DNA of 64,000 nt from Luteimonas huabeiensis HB2 (GTDB lineage: Bacteria > Pseudomonadota > Gammaproteobacteria > Xanthomonadales > Xanthomonadaceae), in the NCBI RefSeq assembly GCF_000559025.1, contig NZ_JAAN01000035.1, positions 1-64,000 on the forward strand, in the 5' to 3' direction. The stretch's first letter is position 1; every line of letters begins with the position of its first letter. The notes under the pieces were generated by a model, which searched no databases, was not told the DNA's origin, and saw nothing but the letters and a program-made list of their open reading frames with translations. Position numbers and translations under genes: made by a program. This document shows, in pieces, positions 40,215 through 49,040 of the stretch.

Positions 40215-41747
40215 CTACAGCGCGTAGCTGGGACGATCCGGCAGGCCGAGCTCGCGGCGCAGGCCGTTCTCGGTCAGGTGGATCGGGTTGTGGGTGGTGG
40301 GGGGCGTGCGCGGGTCGCCGTCGAAATCGTAGGCGGGGGCGGAGGTCTCCAGCCCCACGGCCTGGCGCTCGGCGTTCGGCACGCGGCCGTCATCCGGACC
40401 CTCGCCACGGTAGGTGCCCGGCAGGAAGGTGCCGTTCACGCCGTTGTAGGCATGCGACATCTCGTGGTACAGCACCACGGTCGGGGCCGGGAACGCGTCC
40501 ATGTGGAAGGACGGGTTGTAGCTGATCGTCACGTCGCCGCCCGCGCCGGGGCGGCCGTTGACGATCTCGGCGCTACCGCGGCCGTGGGTCTGGGCGTAGC
40601 CGTTCTGCTCGTTGGCCAGCTCCTGGATGGTCACCCGGTTGCCCTTGCTGGCGGCCGCGGCATCGAACTCGCTCAGCATCTGGGTGCCGTTCGGCGAGGC
40701 GCGCAGGAAGTCCAGCTCGGCCTCGATGCGCTGGCGGAACTGCTCGGAGCCCTGCACCGTCACGGTATTGCCGGCGTTGGCGTCGATCTCGACGTTGACC
40801 ACGGTCGGCCGTGCGTTGGTGGCGGCGTTGATCAGGTCGCCGACCTCGGCGTACACGGCGCCCCGGTCGCCGGCGCCCTCGACGGTGTCCTGCCCGAGGC
40901 CGGTGTAGATGTAGTTCTCGCCGGAGGCGTCGGCGTGGATGGCATCGTCGCCGCGGCCGCCGGAGAGCACGTTGTGGCCGGTGCCGCCGCGGATCTCGTC
41001 GTTGCCGCGGCCGCCCTCGATGAAGTTGAAGCCGTTGCCGCCCTGGATGACGTCGTCGCCGTCGCCGCCGAAGATGATGTTCTCGCCGTCGGTGGCGGTG
41101 ATCACGTCGTCGCCGTTGCCGCCGTCGATGTCGTTGCGGCCGCCGATGGTCTCGATGGTGTCGTTGCCGTCGCCGCCGAAGATGCGGTCGTCGCCCATGC
41201 CGGTGCGGATGGTGTCGTCGCCGGCGCCGGCATCGACGACCAGGTTCACGGTGACGTTGGGGGCGGCGACGATGGTGTCGTTGCCGTCGCCGGTGCGCAG
41301 GGTCAGCTCCTGCTGGGTATTCAGGCGCACCGCGTACTGCTCGCCGTTGACGTCGATGTCGAGCGTGCCGTCGTCGCGCTGGCTGATCTGGATGTGATCG
41401 TCGCCGCCGCCCTTGGTGGTGAAGACCACCTGGTCGCTGCTGACGTAGCCGCCCGCGTCGGTGCGCTCGCGGGTGACCGTCGCCTGCTGGCCCTCGTGGA
41501 GCTGGGCGTGGGCGACCGGCTTGCCGTCGGGGGTGCGGGTGGACGGCAGGCTGGTGCCGCGGTCGTTGCCGCTGATCGGGATCGCGGTGTCGGCGACGTT
41601 GCGCATCGCCCGCTCGACCGGCGCGGACTCTCCGGGGCTCAGCGGCGCTTCGGCGAAGCGATCGGTCTCGGCCGCGCGCTGGTTGTCCCAGTAGCCCTGG
41701 GGAGCCAGTGGGGCGGAGGTCTGGAGGCTGCTGTCGAAGCTGGACAT
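40215..41747 (-). CDS. RTX-repeat protein with C-terminal M91/NleD-like zinc metalloprotease domain
   Basis: A 510-residue protein without a Sec signal. The N-terminus (1-105) is unassigned. Residues about 150-290 hold calcium-binding RTX nonapeptides (GAGDDTIRTG, GGDGNDTIET, GGNGDDVIT, GGDGDDVIQ, GGRGNDEIRG, GGRGDDAIH), typical of type I-secreted proteins. Residues about 330-510 contain a zinc motif HEMSH (428-432) in VVLYHEMSHAYNGVNG, then NAERQAVGLE and NENGL-type segments (here LTENGLRRELGLPDRPSY). This resembles the M91 family of NleD/XopG effectors. No type I exporter genes are nearby. Likely a secreted protease or toxin; target unknown. Confidence 0.8.
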   Translation of the reverse strand: MSSFDSSLQTSAPLAPQGYWDNQRAAETDRFAEAPLSPGESAPVERAMRNVADTAIPISGNDRGTSLPSTRTPDGKPVAHAQLHEGQQATVTRERTDAGGYVSSDQVVFTTKGGGDDHIQISQRDDGTLDIDVNGEQYAVRLNTQQELTLRTGDGNDTIVAAPNVTVNLVVDAGAGDDTIRTGMGDDRIFGGDGNDTIETIGGRNDIDGGNGDDVITATDGENIIFGGDGDDVIQGGNGFNFIEGGRGNDEIRGGTGHNVLSGGRGDDAIHADASGENYIYTGLGQDTVEGAGDRGAVYAEVGDLINAATNARPTVVNVEIDANAGNTVTVQGSEQFRQRIEAELDFLRASPNGTQMLSEFDAAAASKGNRVTIQELANEQNGYAQTHGRGSAEIVNGRPGAGGDVTISYNPSFHMDAFPAPTVVLYHEMSHAYNGVNGTFLPGTYRGEGPDDGRVPNAERQAVGLETSAPAYDFDGDPRTPPTTHNPIHLTENGLRRELGLPDRPSYAL

Positions 41748-41965
41748 GGACGGGCCCTGGAATCGGTACGGTGGTGTACAGATACGGGATGGTATGGGCG
41801 CGGCGAAAGCTAGGGCGTACCCCAAGTTGGGGGCGACCCCAGCACGCGGGCGGATCCCAGGCCCGGTCCTCGCTCGCTGCACCGCAGCAGCGCGCTCGGT
41901 AGAATGAGCGGCTTTCCCCTTTCCCGGACGCGCCCGCCGCGCCCGCCTACCGGAGTCGTCATCGC

Positions 41966-42499
41966 ATGGGCCTGGACCTCGTCACCACCGGCAAGAACCC
42001 GCCGCACGAAATCAACGTCGTCATCGAGATCCCGAAGGACGCCGAGCCGGTGAAGTACGAGGTCGACAAGGCCAGCGGCGCGATCTTCGTCGACCGCGTG
42101 CTGTCCACGCCGATGCGCTACCCGTGCAACTACGGCTACGTGCCCAACACCGTCTGCGGCGACGGCGACCCGGCCGACGTGCTGGTGATCCTGCCGCTGC
42201 CGCTGGTGCCGGGCTCGGTCATCCGCTGCCGCCCGGTGGGCGTGCTCAAGATGTCCGACGAGGCCGGCAACGACGAGAAGCTGCTGGCGGTGCCGGTGGA
42301 GAAGGTGTTCGCCGGTTACGCCCACGTCGACGACCTGGACAAGGTCTCGGCGCACTGGCTCGAGCGCATCGGCCACTTCTTCGAGCACTACAAGGATCTC
42401 GAGAAGGGCAAGTGGGTCAAGGTCGACGGCTGGGGCGACGCCGCCGAAGCGCGCGCCATCCTGGAAGCGGCGATCGCCGCCTATCGCGCCGAGTCCTGA
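41966..42499 (+). CDS. ppa: inorganic pyrophosphatase
   Basis: Soluble family I pyrophosphatase, 177 residues, hydrolysing pyrophosphate to drive biosynthesis. Active-site stretch: [25 protein letters not shown] with the three catalytic aspartates in DGDPADV (given here in parts [11 protein letters not shown] and [10 protein letters not shown]), plus [22 protein letters not shown] -10-like hexamer lies at 41900-41905, about 60 bp before the start. It is transcribed away from the RTX gene. Confidence 0.96.
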   Translation: MGLDLVTTGKNPPHEINVVIEIPKDAEPVKYEVDKASGAIFVDRVLSTPMRYPCNYGYVPNTVCGDGDPADVLVILPLPLVPGSVIRCRPVGVLKMSDEAGNDEKLLAVPVEKVFAGYAHVDDLDKVSAHWLERIGHFFEHYKDLEKGKWVKVDGWGDAAEARAILEAAIAAYRAES

Positions 42500-42623
42500 C
42501 GGCGGCGACGGGCACGTGTCGCAGTTCGCGCAAGCCGCGGCCGGCCGCGCCCGACGCCGGTGCTAACATCCGCCCCGGCCGGGACCGGGCGGATCGGGCC
42601 CGGCCGACAGGGGGAAACATCGC

Positions 42624-43748
42624 GTGCGCATTCTGTTCGTGGGCGGAGACGACAGCTTCCCGCCCGGATTCGTCGATCTGGTCGCCGATCTCGACGCGAG
42701 CTGGCAAGTCCATCGGGTCGGCGACGGCGGCGCCGCCAGCGCGCAGGCCGCCGCCGCGGCGCTCGACGTGGTGGTGGTGGCGCCGACGCTGCCGGACATG
42801 CCGGCCGCGACGCTGCTGGGCCAGATCCGCACCCTGCGCCCGGAGACCTCGCGCATCGCCCTGATCGCCGCCGGCCAGCCGCCGCCGGTGCGCGTGCTGT
42901 CGCTGGCGCACCGCTTCCTGCCGCTGCCGCTGGGCGAGGAACTGCTGCTGGAGGCGGTCGGCAGCCTGGAGGAGCTGCGCGACCTGCTCGGCGATCCGCG
43001 CCTGCGCGAGCACATCGGCCGCATCGACCGCCTGCCCTCGCCGCCGCAGACCTATCTTGCGCTGATGCAGGCGCTGGAGGCCGACGAGGACACCGGTGCC
43101 GCCGACATCGCCAGGCTCGTGGCCGGCGATCCCGCGATCGCGGCCAAGGTGCTGCAGCTGTGCAATTCCGCCTATTTCGCCGCCGGCCGCACCATTGCCG
43201 ACCTGCGCACCGCCGTGACTCGCCTCGGCCTGGCCACGCTGCGCGACCTGGTGCTGGCCAGCGAAGTGTTCGCGCAGCCGGCCGCGGCCGGCGCCGATCG
43301 CCATGCGCTGCAGCAGCGCGCGCTGCTGGCCTCGCAGCTGGCCCGGCGCATGCTGCCCGAGGCCAGCGCCGAACTCGGCGCCACCGCCGCCCTGCTCGCC
43401 GACATCGGCCTGCTGCTGCCTGGCGTGCGCGACGAACGCGAGACGACATCGCCGGCCCCGCCCGACGCGCCGGGCCATACCGAGGCCGGGGCCTACCTGC
43501 TCGGCCTGTGGGGCCTGCCGATGCCGATCATCGAGGCCGTCGCCTTCCAGCGCACGCCGGCGCGCTCGAGCACCCGCAGCTTCTGGGTCACCGGCGCCGT
43601 GCACGTCGCCACCGCGCTGGCCGCCGGCGCCGCGGTGGACGAGGACTATCTGCAGCGTGCGGGCGTGCTGGAGCGCCTGCCGGCCTGGCGCGGGCTGGTC
43701 GATGAGCTGAGCGCGCGGTCGTCGCGCGCGGGGGCTGAGGCGGTGTGA
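42624..43748 (+). CDS. HDOD domain protein with degenerate receiver domain
   Basis: Signal-output protein of 374 residues with a GTG start behind AGGGGG. Residues 1-115 look like a receiver fold (MRILFVGGDDSF, VVVVAPTLPDMPAATLLGQI), but the phospho-acceptor position is Ala (VVVVAP) and the later Lys is not evident. Residues about 130-330 are an HDOD domain (RIDRLPSPPQTYLALMQALE, GDPAIAAKVLQLCNSAYF, and LRTAVTRLGLATLRDLVL), a non-catalytic HD relative common in Lysobacteraceae two-component and c-di-GMP networks. The target is unknown. Confidence 0.85.
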   Translation: MRILFVGGDDSFPPGFVDLVADLDASWQVHRVGDGGAASAQAAAAALDVVVVAPTLPDMPAATLLGQIRTLRPETSRIALIAAGQPPPVRVLSLAHRFLPLPLGEELLLEAVGSLEELRDLLGDPRLREHIGRIDRLPSPPQTYLALMQALEADEDTGAADIARLVAGDPAIAAKVLQLCNSAYFAAGRTIADLRTAVTRLGLATLRDLVLASEVFAQPAAAGADRHALQQRALLASQLARRMLPEASAELGATAALLADIGLLLPGVRDERETTSPAPPDAPGHTEAGAYLLGLWGLPMPIIEAVAFQRTPARSSTRSFWVTGAVHVATALAAGAAVDEDYLQRAGVLERLPAWRGLVDELSARSSRAGAEAV

Positions 43749-43785
43749 GGCGCAGCTGATCGGGATCACCAGCTCAGGAGAAAAT

Positions 43786-43812
43786 AAAAAAGCCCCACTC
43801 CAATGGGGCTTC
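43786..43812 (-). terminator. intrinsic terminator of the low-GC secreted gene
   Basis: Minus strand: AGCCCCA-TTGGAG-TGGGGCT followed by six T, 25 bp after the stop of the minus-strand gene. It may also act weakly on the converging HDOD transcript. Confidence 0.88.
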
Positions 43813-43836
43813 AAAACGTAACTCCTCAGCAAGCAA

Positions 43837-44742
43837 TCAATAAATAACTCTTGTCACTCTGCACACTTTTTCGGCGCCGACCCCACTACATACGATCGAA
43901 GTAATCGCGCCACCTGCCGCCCCCACAAACGTCATCGTAGCGCCCAGACGGCCAAAATGATCAGCCATGGGACCAAGATTATCCCCACCCCCATTCGTCC
44001 AAGTACCCCTCACATCATCAATGCTTGATGGAATGGCCTGCCCTGCTGCAGTCCTAGCAGAATCTTCAATATAGGTTCCGAGAGGGCTATCTATATCGAC
44101 GGTGAATTGAACATAACTTCCATCTGTGAACACAACCTTGAAAATCAGCCCCGCTTGATCACGCAAGCCCAGGTAGGAAGTCACCAATGATTTGAGATCT
44201 TGCAATGCGCCTATCAAGTTGGAAGATGTGACTTGCGATATAACGCCAGCGTCACCAACTGCCGAAGAAACCATAGACCGCATATTGTAATCCTTGACGA
44301 ATTCATATGCGGTTTTAGTCCGGTGACTAGCAGGAAGACCCAACATGTGAACTGGAACGTTGAACATGGGACGCAGATCACCGCCAATTGCATGAAGCGT
44401 GTGAGCTTTATTCAGCTCATTAACAGCCTCCACAGGCGGGATACGTTCTAAAGCAGTCGAACTTGCAACTGCAGCGGTGGCGCCCTCCACATTCATGGGA
44501 GTACCAGGCGGGCCGCCCGGACCGCTCCCCCCGGAAGTAACGTGCCAGTATTCAATTCGATTGTTCGTTAGGCTGTACACCAAATGGTGGCCCTGACCAG
44601 CAGATATAGCCCGCCCACGGAACTGGTCGCTAGTCGCGCAGCTATCGCATCTGAGGGGTTTATAAAACTGGGCCTCGGCTCGAGAAGCAGCCAGCATAGA
44701 CGCAGCAAAAACACCCGCCAATAAAATGCCCTTGACATCCAT
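43837..44742 (-). CDS. low-GC secreted protein of unknown function, probably acquired
   Basis: A 301-residue protein with a clear signal peptide (ILLAGVFAASMLAASRAEAQ). I recognise no domain. The mature part has two Cys in RCDSCATSDQFRG, then RAISAGQGHHLVYSLTNNRI, a Gly/Pro loop and a C-terminal GGAITSIVCSGVGAEKVCRV. Base composition is strikingly lower in GC than all neighbours, with AAT, ATA, TCA and AGA codons that are rare elsewhere in the window, suggesting recent transfer. The first codon is taken as ATG at 44742; a TTG one codon earlier is possible. The ribosome site is weak. The gene has its own terminator. Confidence 0.75.
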   Translation of the reverse strand: MDVKGILLAGVFAASMLAASRAEAQFYKPLRCDSCATSDQFRGRAISAGQGHHLVYSLTNNRIEYWHVTSGGSGPGGPPGTPMNVEGATAAVASSTALERIPPVEAVNELNKAHTLHAIGGDLRPMFNVPVHMLGLPASHRTKTAYEFVKDYNMRSMVSSAVGDAGVISQVTSSNLIGALQDLKSLVTSYLGLRDQAGLIFKVVFTDGSYVQFTVDIDSPLGTYIEDSARTAAGQAIPSSIDDVRGTWTNGGGDNLGPMADHFGRLGATMTFVGAAGGAITSIVCSGVGAEKVCRVTRVIY

Positions 44743-44856
44743 CAATTCATTCCATCCAAGGAAAAGGGGAGACTGAAGCTAACATATGGTTAAACTGAAG
44801 GCAAAACACTTTCAATTGCGAGACTGATGCAAAATACAGATTTATCGCGGACTCTT

Positions 44857-44886
44857 AAAAAAAGAGGCGGGCCTTACGGCCCGCCT
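44857..44886 (-). terminator. intrinsic terminator of the TonB receptor gene
   Basis: Minus strand: AGGCGGGCC-GTAA-GGCCCGCCT followed by C and a run of T. It lies just after the receptor stop. Confidence 0.92.
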
Positions 44887-44900
44887 CCTCTTTCTACCGA

Positions 44901-47789
44901 TCAGAAGCGCTGCTGGTACTTCATGTAGGTGAAACGACCGAAGTCGAAGCCACCATAGTACGAGAAGCCGCTACTCGGCCCCGCGTAGACCACCTGCCCT
45001 TCGCGATCGAACACGTTGTTCACGCCAAACGAGACCGTGGCGTTCCACGGCGCGCGCCAACGAATCTGGACGTCGTTGAACGTGTTGGAACCCATCTCAT
45101 TGACGCCGTACGCGATCCCATCGTGATCGATATAGCCCGGGTTGTTGCAAATCTCCGCGAGCGATTCGATCAGGCAGCTTTCCCGGAAGCCCGAAAAATA
45201 ACGCGCCGTCCAGGTCGCACCGAAGTCGCCGTACTCCCAGTTCAGATTGGCTACCGAGCGGATACGGAAGACGATGCCCGAACCCGCCCAGCCGACGTTG
45301 GGCTGCGGGGTGGTGTTTTCGGTGTTGTCCGCCTTGGTCTCGAAGTTCGAGTAGTAGGTGCTCTGCCAGTTAACCGAGAAATCGCCGAAGCGCGTCTCGG
45401 GAAGCCGGTAGTTGACCTCGAAATCGAAGCCCTCCACGTCCCAGTAGCCGGCGTTGCGCCCGATCCGGGTCAGCGAATCGACGACGCCATCCTCACCACG
45501 AGTGAAGTACTGGCACTGCGAGGCGATGTCGTAGACATAGCAGTCCCTGAGGATGCCGTTGGCGGTAAACGCGGTGATCACGTTGTCGATCTTGGTGCGC
45601 CACCAGTCCAGCGACACGCCCAGGCCTTCAACGTAGCTCGGGCTGTAGACGACGCCCAGCGAACGGCTGGTCGTGGTTTCCGGGGTCAGGTTGGGGTTCG
45701 AACCGCTGAGGAACGGCGTACCGGTCTGGCCGCCATAGGCGGGGCTGCCGCCCTGACCGAGTTGAACGAAGCCGGCGTAGTTAGCGATGTCGCCCGCGCA
45801 ACGCGCATAGACATCGGCATTGCTCGCCGCAACTCCGTTCACCGTGTCGCACGGATCGGAATAGTAGTCGAACGTCTGGCCGACGCCGCCGTACAGATCG
45901 GACACCGACGGAGCGCGGAAACCTTGGGCCCAGGTTCCGCGGACCAGCAGGTCTTCGATCGGGCGCCAGCGGAAGCTCGCCTTGCTGTTAGTGGTATCGC
46001 CAAAGACATCGTAGTCGGAATAGCGGCTGGCGACGTTGAGCGAAAGCTCCTGAGCACCCGGCAGGTCCGCCAGCAACGGGACGTCGAGTTCGAGGAAGAA
46101 CTCATCGACCGAGTAGCCGCCCGAGGTCTCCTGGGCCGCCAGGTTGGTCGAGTTGCCGGTCTGGGCGAAGGCGTCGGGCGAGTAGCGACCTTCGACCTTC
46201 CGGTGCTCCACACCGGCTGCGAAGCCGAGTTCGCCGGCCGGCAGTGCGGCGATCACGCCGCTGACGTCGGCGAAGTAATTGTGCGTGGTCGTCTCGGAGG
46301 TCGCGTTTTCCCAAAGGAAGAACTTGTTCTGGATATCCGGGTTGGCCAGCGAGTTCGGACCTTCGCTCAGCACCGGGCTCCACGGGATGCAATCGCCCAG
46401 CGAAATCGGCGCATCCGGCGTACCACACTGCACGACGCCGTCGGCGTTCAGGAACGACGGTCCGACCGCCTGGGCGACGGCCAGCTTGTTGAAGTCACCG
46501 CGGGCACGGATGGTGGCATCGCCGCGGGTGTACAGATAGCCGGCATTCCAATCGAGGAAGCGGTCGCCGAAGTCGAAGGTGCCCTCGAAGATGCCGCTGA
46601 AGCGATAGGTATCGAGCTTGCGGTCGGTGGTACGCGGCACCTCCCAGCCACGGCGGCGGAAGTTCAGCACCTCACCGGTCGGGTTGAAGTAGCTGTCCGC
46701 GCTGATCGGCGTCTGCACGTCGACGTTAGCGCTCTGGTACGGATAGCCGGCGACCTGCACGCTGGTCTCACGACGGTTGAAGCTGGCGTCGGTGACGAAG
46801 CGGGTATTGTCGGTCAGATCGAAAGAGGCGCTGGTAAAGAGCGACAACCGCTCCATTCCCGTCTTGACCATCATCTGCTCGGCAGCGCGGCTGGAGTCGC
46901 CGTACTCACCATCGAACGGATCGAGCTGGGCACGGTAGTCGCCCAGATTGGTCGGGTCGCCGCCGTCGCGCAGGACAAGCCATGCGTCGGGCGCCCTGGC
47001 GTTCGGCTGGTCGGGATTGCGGATGTTGCCGCGCGCACCCACCATCGTCCAGCTGTAGGGCTCCAGCGCAGCCGGGCCCGGATAGGTGTCGAGCGCCCAC
47101 CAGCGGTCGCGCGCCCAGACCGGCTTTTCTTCGTCGTACTGGACGCCGAAGGTAATCGCGCTGCGCTCGCCGACCGAGCCGATGGTGAAGTCGAACGACT
47201 GGGTCTGGCCGTCGCCTTCGCCGTACTGGCCGATGTAGGCATTGGCTTCGGCGCCGTCGAAGTTGCGACGGGTGATCACGTTGATCACGCCGGCCACGGC
47301 GTCGGAGCCGTACAGGGCCGACGCGCCATCCTTCAGCACCTCGATGCGCTCGACCATCGACGACGGGATCGTCGCCAGGTCCTGCAGGCCGTCGTTGTTG
47401 ACGCCCAGGCGGCGGCCGTTCAGCAGCACCAGGGTGCGCTCGGGGCCGAGGTTGCGCAGGTCGACGTAGGTGCCGCCGGGGCTCTCGCCGGCGTTGAGCG
47501 GCGAGCTGCGGCTGAGCGCCGGGGAGCCGGTGACCGCGATGTTCTGCAGGATGTCGCCGACGGACTGGAAGCCCTGGTTCTCGATGTCGGCGCGCGAGAT
47601 CGACAGAATCGGCTGCGCGGTCTCGACGTCGACCTTGCGGATGCGCGAGCCGGTGACCTCAATGCGGTCGAGCGTGGTCGCGCCGCTAGCTGCGCCGTCT
47701 TGGGCGAAGGCGGCCGACGCGGGGACGAGCGCCGTCAGGATGGCGGCCGGGAGCAAGCCCCGCCGCATCGCTGGAATGCGAGCTTTCAT
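44901..47789 (-). CDS. TonB-dependent receptor, large Xanthomonas/Lysobacter type
   Basis: Outer-membrane receptor of 962 residues. Signal peptide (LLPAAILTALVPASAAFAQ) and TonB-box region TTLDRIEVTGSRIRKVDVE. The plug has DILQNIAVTGSPALSRSSP, PERTLVLLNGRRLGVNNDG and VLKDGASALYGSDAVAGVIN. The barrel includes GFRAPSVSDLYGG and NPNLTPETTTSRSLG and ends FTYMKYQQRF. It belongs to the large-receptor group abundant in Xanthomonadaceae, whose substrates are mostly unknown (peptides, sugars). GC content is a little lower than that of the neighbours. A GGAGAGAG ribosome site precedes the ATG. An AraC-type and a CadC-like regulator lie upstream on the same strand. Confidence 0.93.
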   Translation of the reverse strand: MKARIPAMRRGLLPAAILTALVPASAAFAQDGAASGATTLDRIEVTGSRIRKVDVETAQPILSISRADIENQGFQSVGDILQNIAVTGSPALSRSSPLNAGESPGGTYVDLRNLGPERTLVLLNGRRLGVNNDGLQDLATIPSSMVERIEVLKDGASALYGSDAVAGVINVITRRNFDGAEANAYIGQYGEGDGQTQSFDFTIGSVGERSAITFGVQYDEEKPVWARDRWWALDTYPGPAALEPYSWTMVGARGNIRNPDQPNARAPDAWLVLRDGGDPTNLGDYRAQLDPFDGEYGDSSRAAEQMMVKTGMERLSLFTSASFDLTDNTRFVTDASFNRRETSVQVAGYPYQSANVDVQTPISADSYFNPTGEVLNFRRRGWEVPRTTDRKLDTYRFSGIFEGTFDFGDRFLDWNAGYLYTRGDATIRARGDFNKLAVAQAVGPSFLNADGVVQCGTPDAPISLGDCIPWSPVLSEGPNSLANPDIQNKFFLWENATSETTTHNYFADVSGVIAALPAGELGFAAGVEHRKVEGRYSPDAFAQTGNSTNLAAQETSGGYSVDEFFLELDVPLLADLPGAQELSLNVASRYSDYDVFGDTTNSKASFRWRPIEDLLVRGTWAQGFRAPSVSDLYGGVGQTFDYYSDPCDTVNGVAASNADVYARCAGDIANYAGFVQLGQGGSPAYGGQTGTPFLSGSNPNLTPETTTSRSLGVVYSPSYVEGLGVSLDWWRTKIDNVITAFTANGILRDCYVYDIASQCQYFTRGEDGVVDSLTRIGRNAGYWDVEGFDFEVNYRLPETRFGDFSVNWQSTYYSNFETKADNTENTTPQPNVGWAGSGIVFRIRSVANLNWEYGDFGATWTARYFSGFRESCLIESLAEICNNPGYIDHDGIAYGVNEMGSNTFNDVQIRWRAPWNATVSFGVNNVFDREGQVVYAGPSSGFSYYGGFDFGRFTYMKYQQRF

Positions 47790-48086
47790 TAATTCTCTCT
47801 CCAGAATTGCGTTAGTGACGCGTTAAGACGCCTTCGCACGTTAACGTTTCCACAACGTTACATGCTTTGCAGGCACGGCCCTCTGACTTTGCCGATCCTG
47901 TCCGAACGTTCTCGTCTCAGCGTCCATTGCGTCCCGACGCGCGGCCAGCAATCTGAACGCCCCCCCCCCCGCCCGCGCCGCCTCCAGTGGCGACCGCGCA
48001 CGAGGCGCGGCCCGACGCGGGCGGGCCCGCAACGGGGGTGTGCGCAGTTCCAGGAGGCGAGAAATGGACCGCGCGGCGGGCGCTGC
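47790..48086. other. intergenic region upstream of the TonB receptor
   Basis: No gene seen. The part near the receptor is A/T-richer (TTAACG repeats and ACGTTACATGCTTTGC on the plus strand) and should hold its promoter. A run of 11 C lies at about 47960-47970. Otherwise nothing notable. Confidence 0.5.
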
Positions 48087-48929
48087 CTACGCAGCGCTCC
48101 GTGGCCCGATCGCGCGATACCGGGTGGCCGAGGTTCCGAACCGGGCACGGAACGCGCGCGCGAAGCTGCAGCAGTTGTCGAAGCCGCACGAGGCCGCGAC
48201 CTCGCTCACCGTCATCTGGGTGGTCCGCAGCAGGTCGGCCGCGCGCTCCAGCCGCAGCCGCGCAGACAGCGCCTGCGGGCTCTCGTCGTACAGGCTCTGG
48301 AACGCCTTGGAAAAGTACCAGCTGGAGAAGTTGGTCATGTCGGCGAGTTCGCCGATCCGGACCACGCGATCGCTATGTCCCTCGAGGTAGAGCCGTGCGC
48401 GCTGCATGCGGCCGAAGACCTGGCGCTTGCGGCTGCGCGATCGCCCGGGGCAGAGCTGCACCCGCTCGGCCAGGTCGCGCTGCGCCCGCGCCATGTGCAG
48501 CAGGATCGGACGCAGCGCCTCGGACTCGCCGCTCTCCTTGGCGGTGCGCCAGAGGCGCATCGCCACGCGCCGGTCGCGGCTGCCGAAGCGCCCCCTGCCG
48601 GGATAGAGGATCTCGTCCGACAGTTGCTCAAGCGCCTGGAGATCGTGCGCGGTCAGCAGCAGCCCGAGGCCCAGGCCCTGCTCGCTGCTCTGCAGGACGG
48701 GGTGCGAGTCGCGCTCGAACACCATCCACTCGCCCCGGCGCAAGCGGAACCGGCCTTCCTTGCAATCGATCCACAGGTGCCCCCTGACCGCCATCCAGAC
48801 CGAGCAGGCCCCGCCGGTCACGCGGACGCTTCCCATCCTGGACAGCGCCACGCAGGCCGGCGGCCTCGGCGCGTCGTCGAGGTCGAACTGGAGCATCTGG
48901 CCGCGGTCGGCCCAGGCAGGATCTCGCAT
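48087..48929 (-). CDS. AraC-family transcriptional regulator
   Basis: A 280-residue regulator. The N-terminal part (1-170) is a cupin-like sensing region (GHLWIDCKEGRFRLRRGEWM). The C-terminal double helix-turn-helix (about 185-275) shows RIGELADMTNFSSWYFSKAF and MTVSEVAASCGFDNCCSFARAFRARFG (second part given as SEVAASCGFDNCCSFAR). It lies upstream of the TonB receptor on the same strand, about 300 bp away, and may control it. The ligand is unknown. Confidence 0.9.
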   Translation of the reverse strand: MRDPAWADRGQMLQFDLDDAPRPPACVALSRMGSVRVTGGACSVWMAVRGHLWIDCKEGRFRLRRGEWMVFERDSHPVLQSSEQGLGLGLLLTAHDLQALEQLSDEILYPGRGRFGSRDRRVAMRLWRTAKESGESEALRPILLHMARAQRDLAERVQLCPGRSRSRKRQVFGRMQRARLYLEGHSDRVVRIGELADMTNFSSWYFSKAFQSLYDESPQALSARLRLERAADLLRTTQMTVSEVAASCGFDNCCSFARAFRARFGTSATRYRAIGPRSAA

Positions 48930-49040
48930 CGTGGCGTCGTATCTGGAGAGGGAGGGGCGTTTGATACCCCGCCTCGCCCGGCCCTTTGCGAATTCCCGGC
49001 GAATCTTGTGCGAAATCGATCGGAAATCCGTACGAAATTG

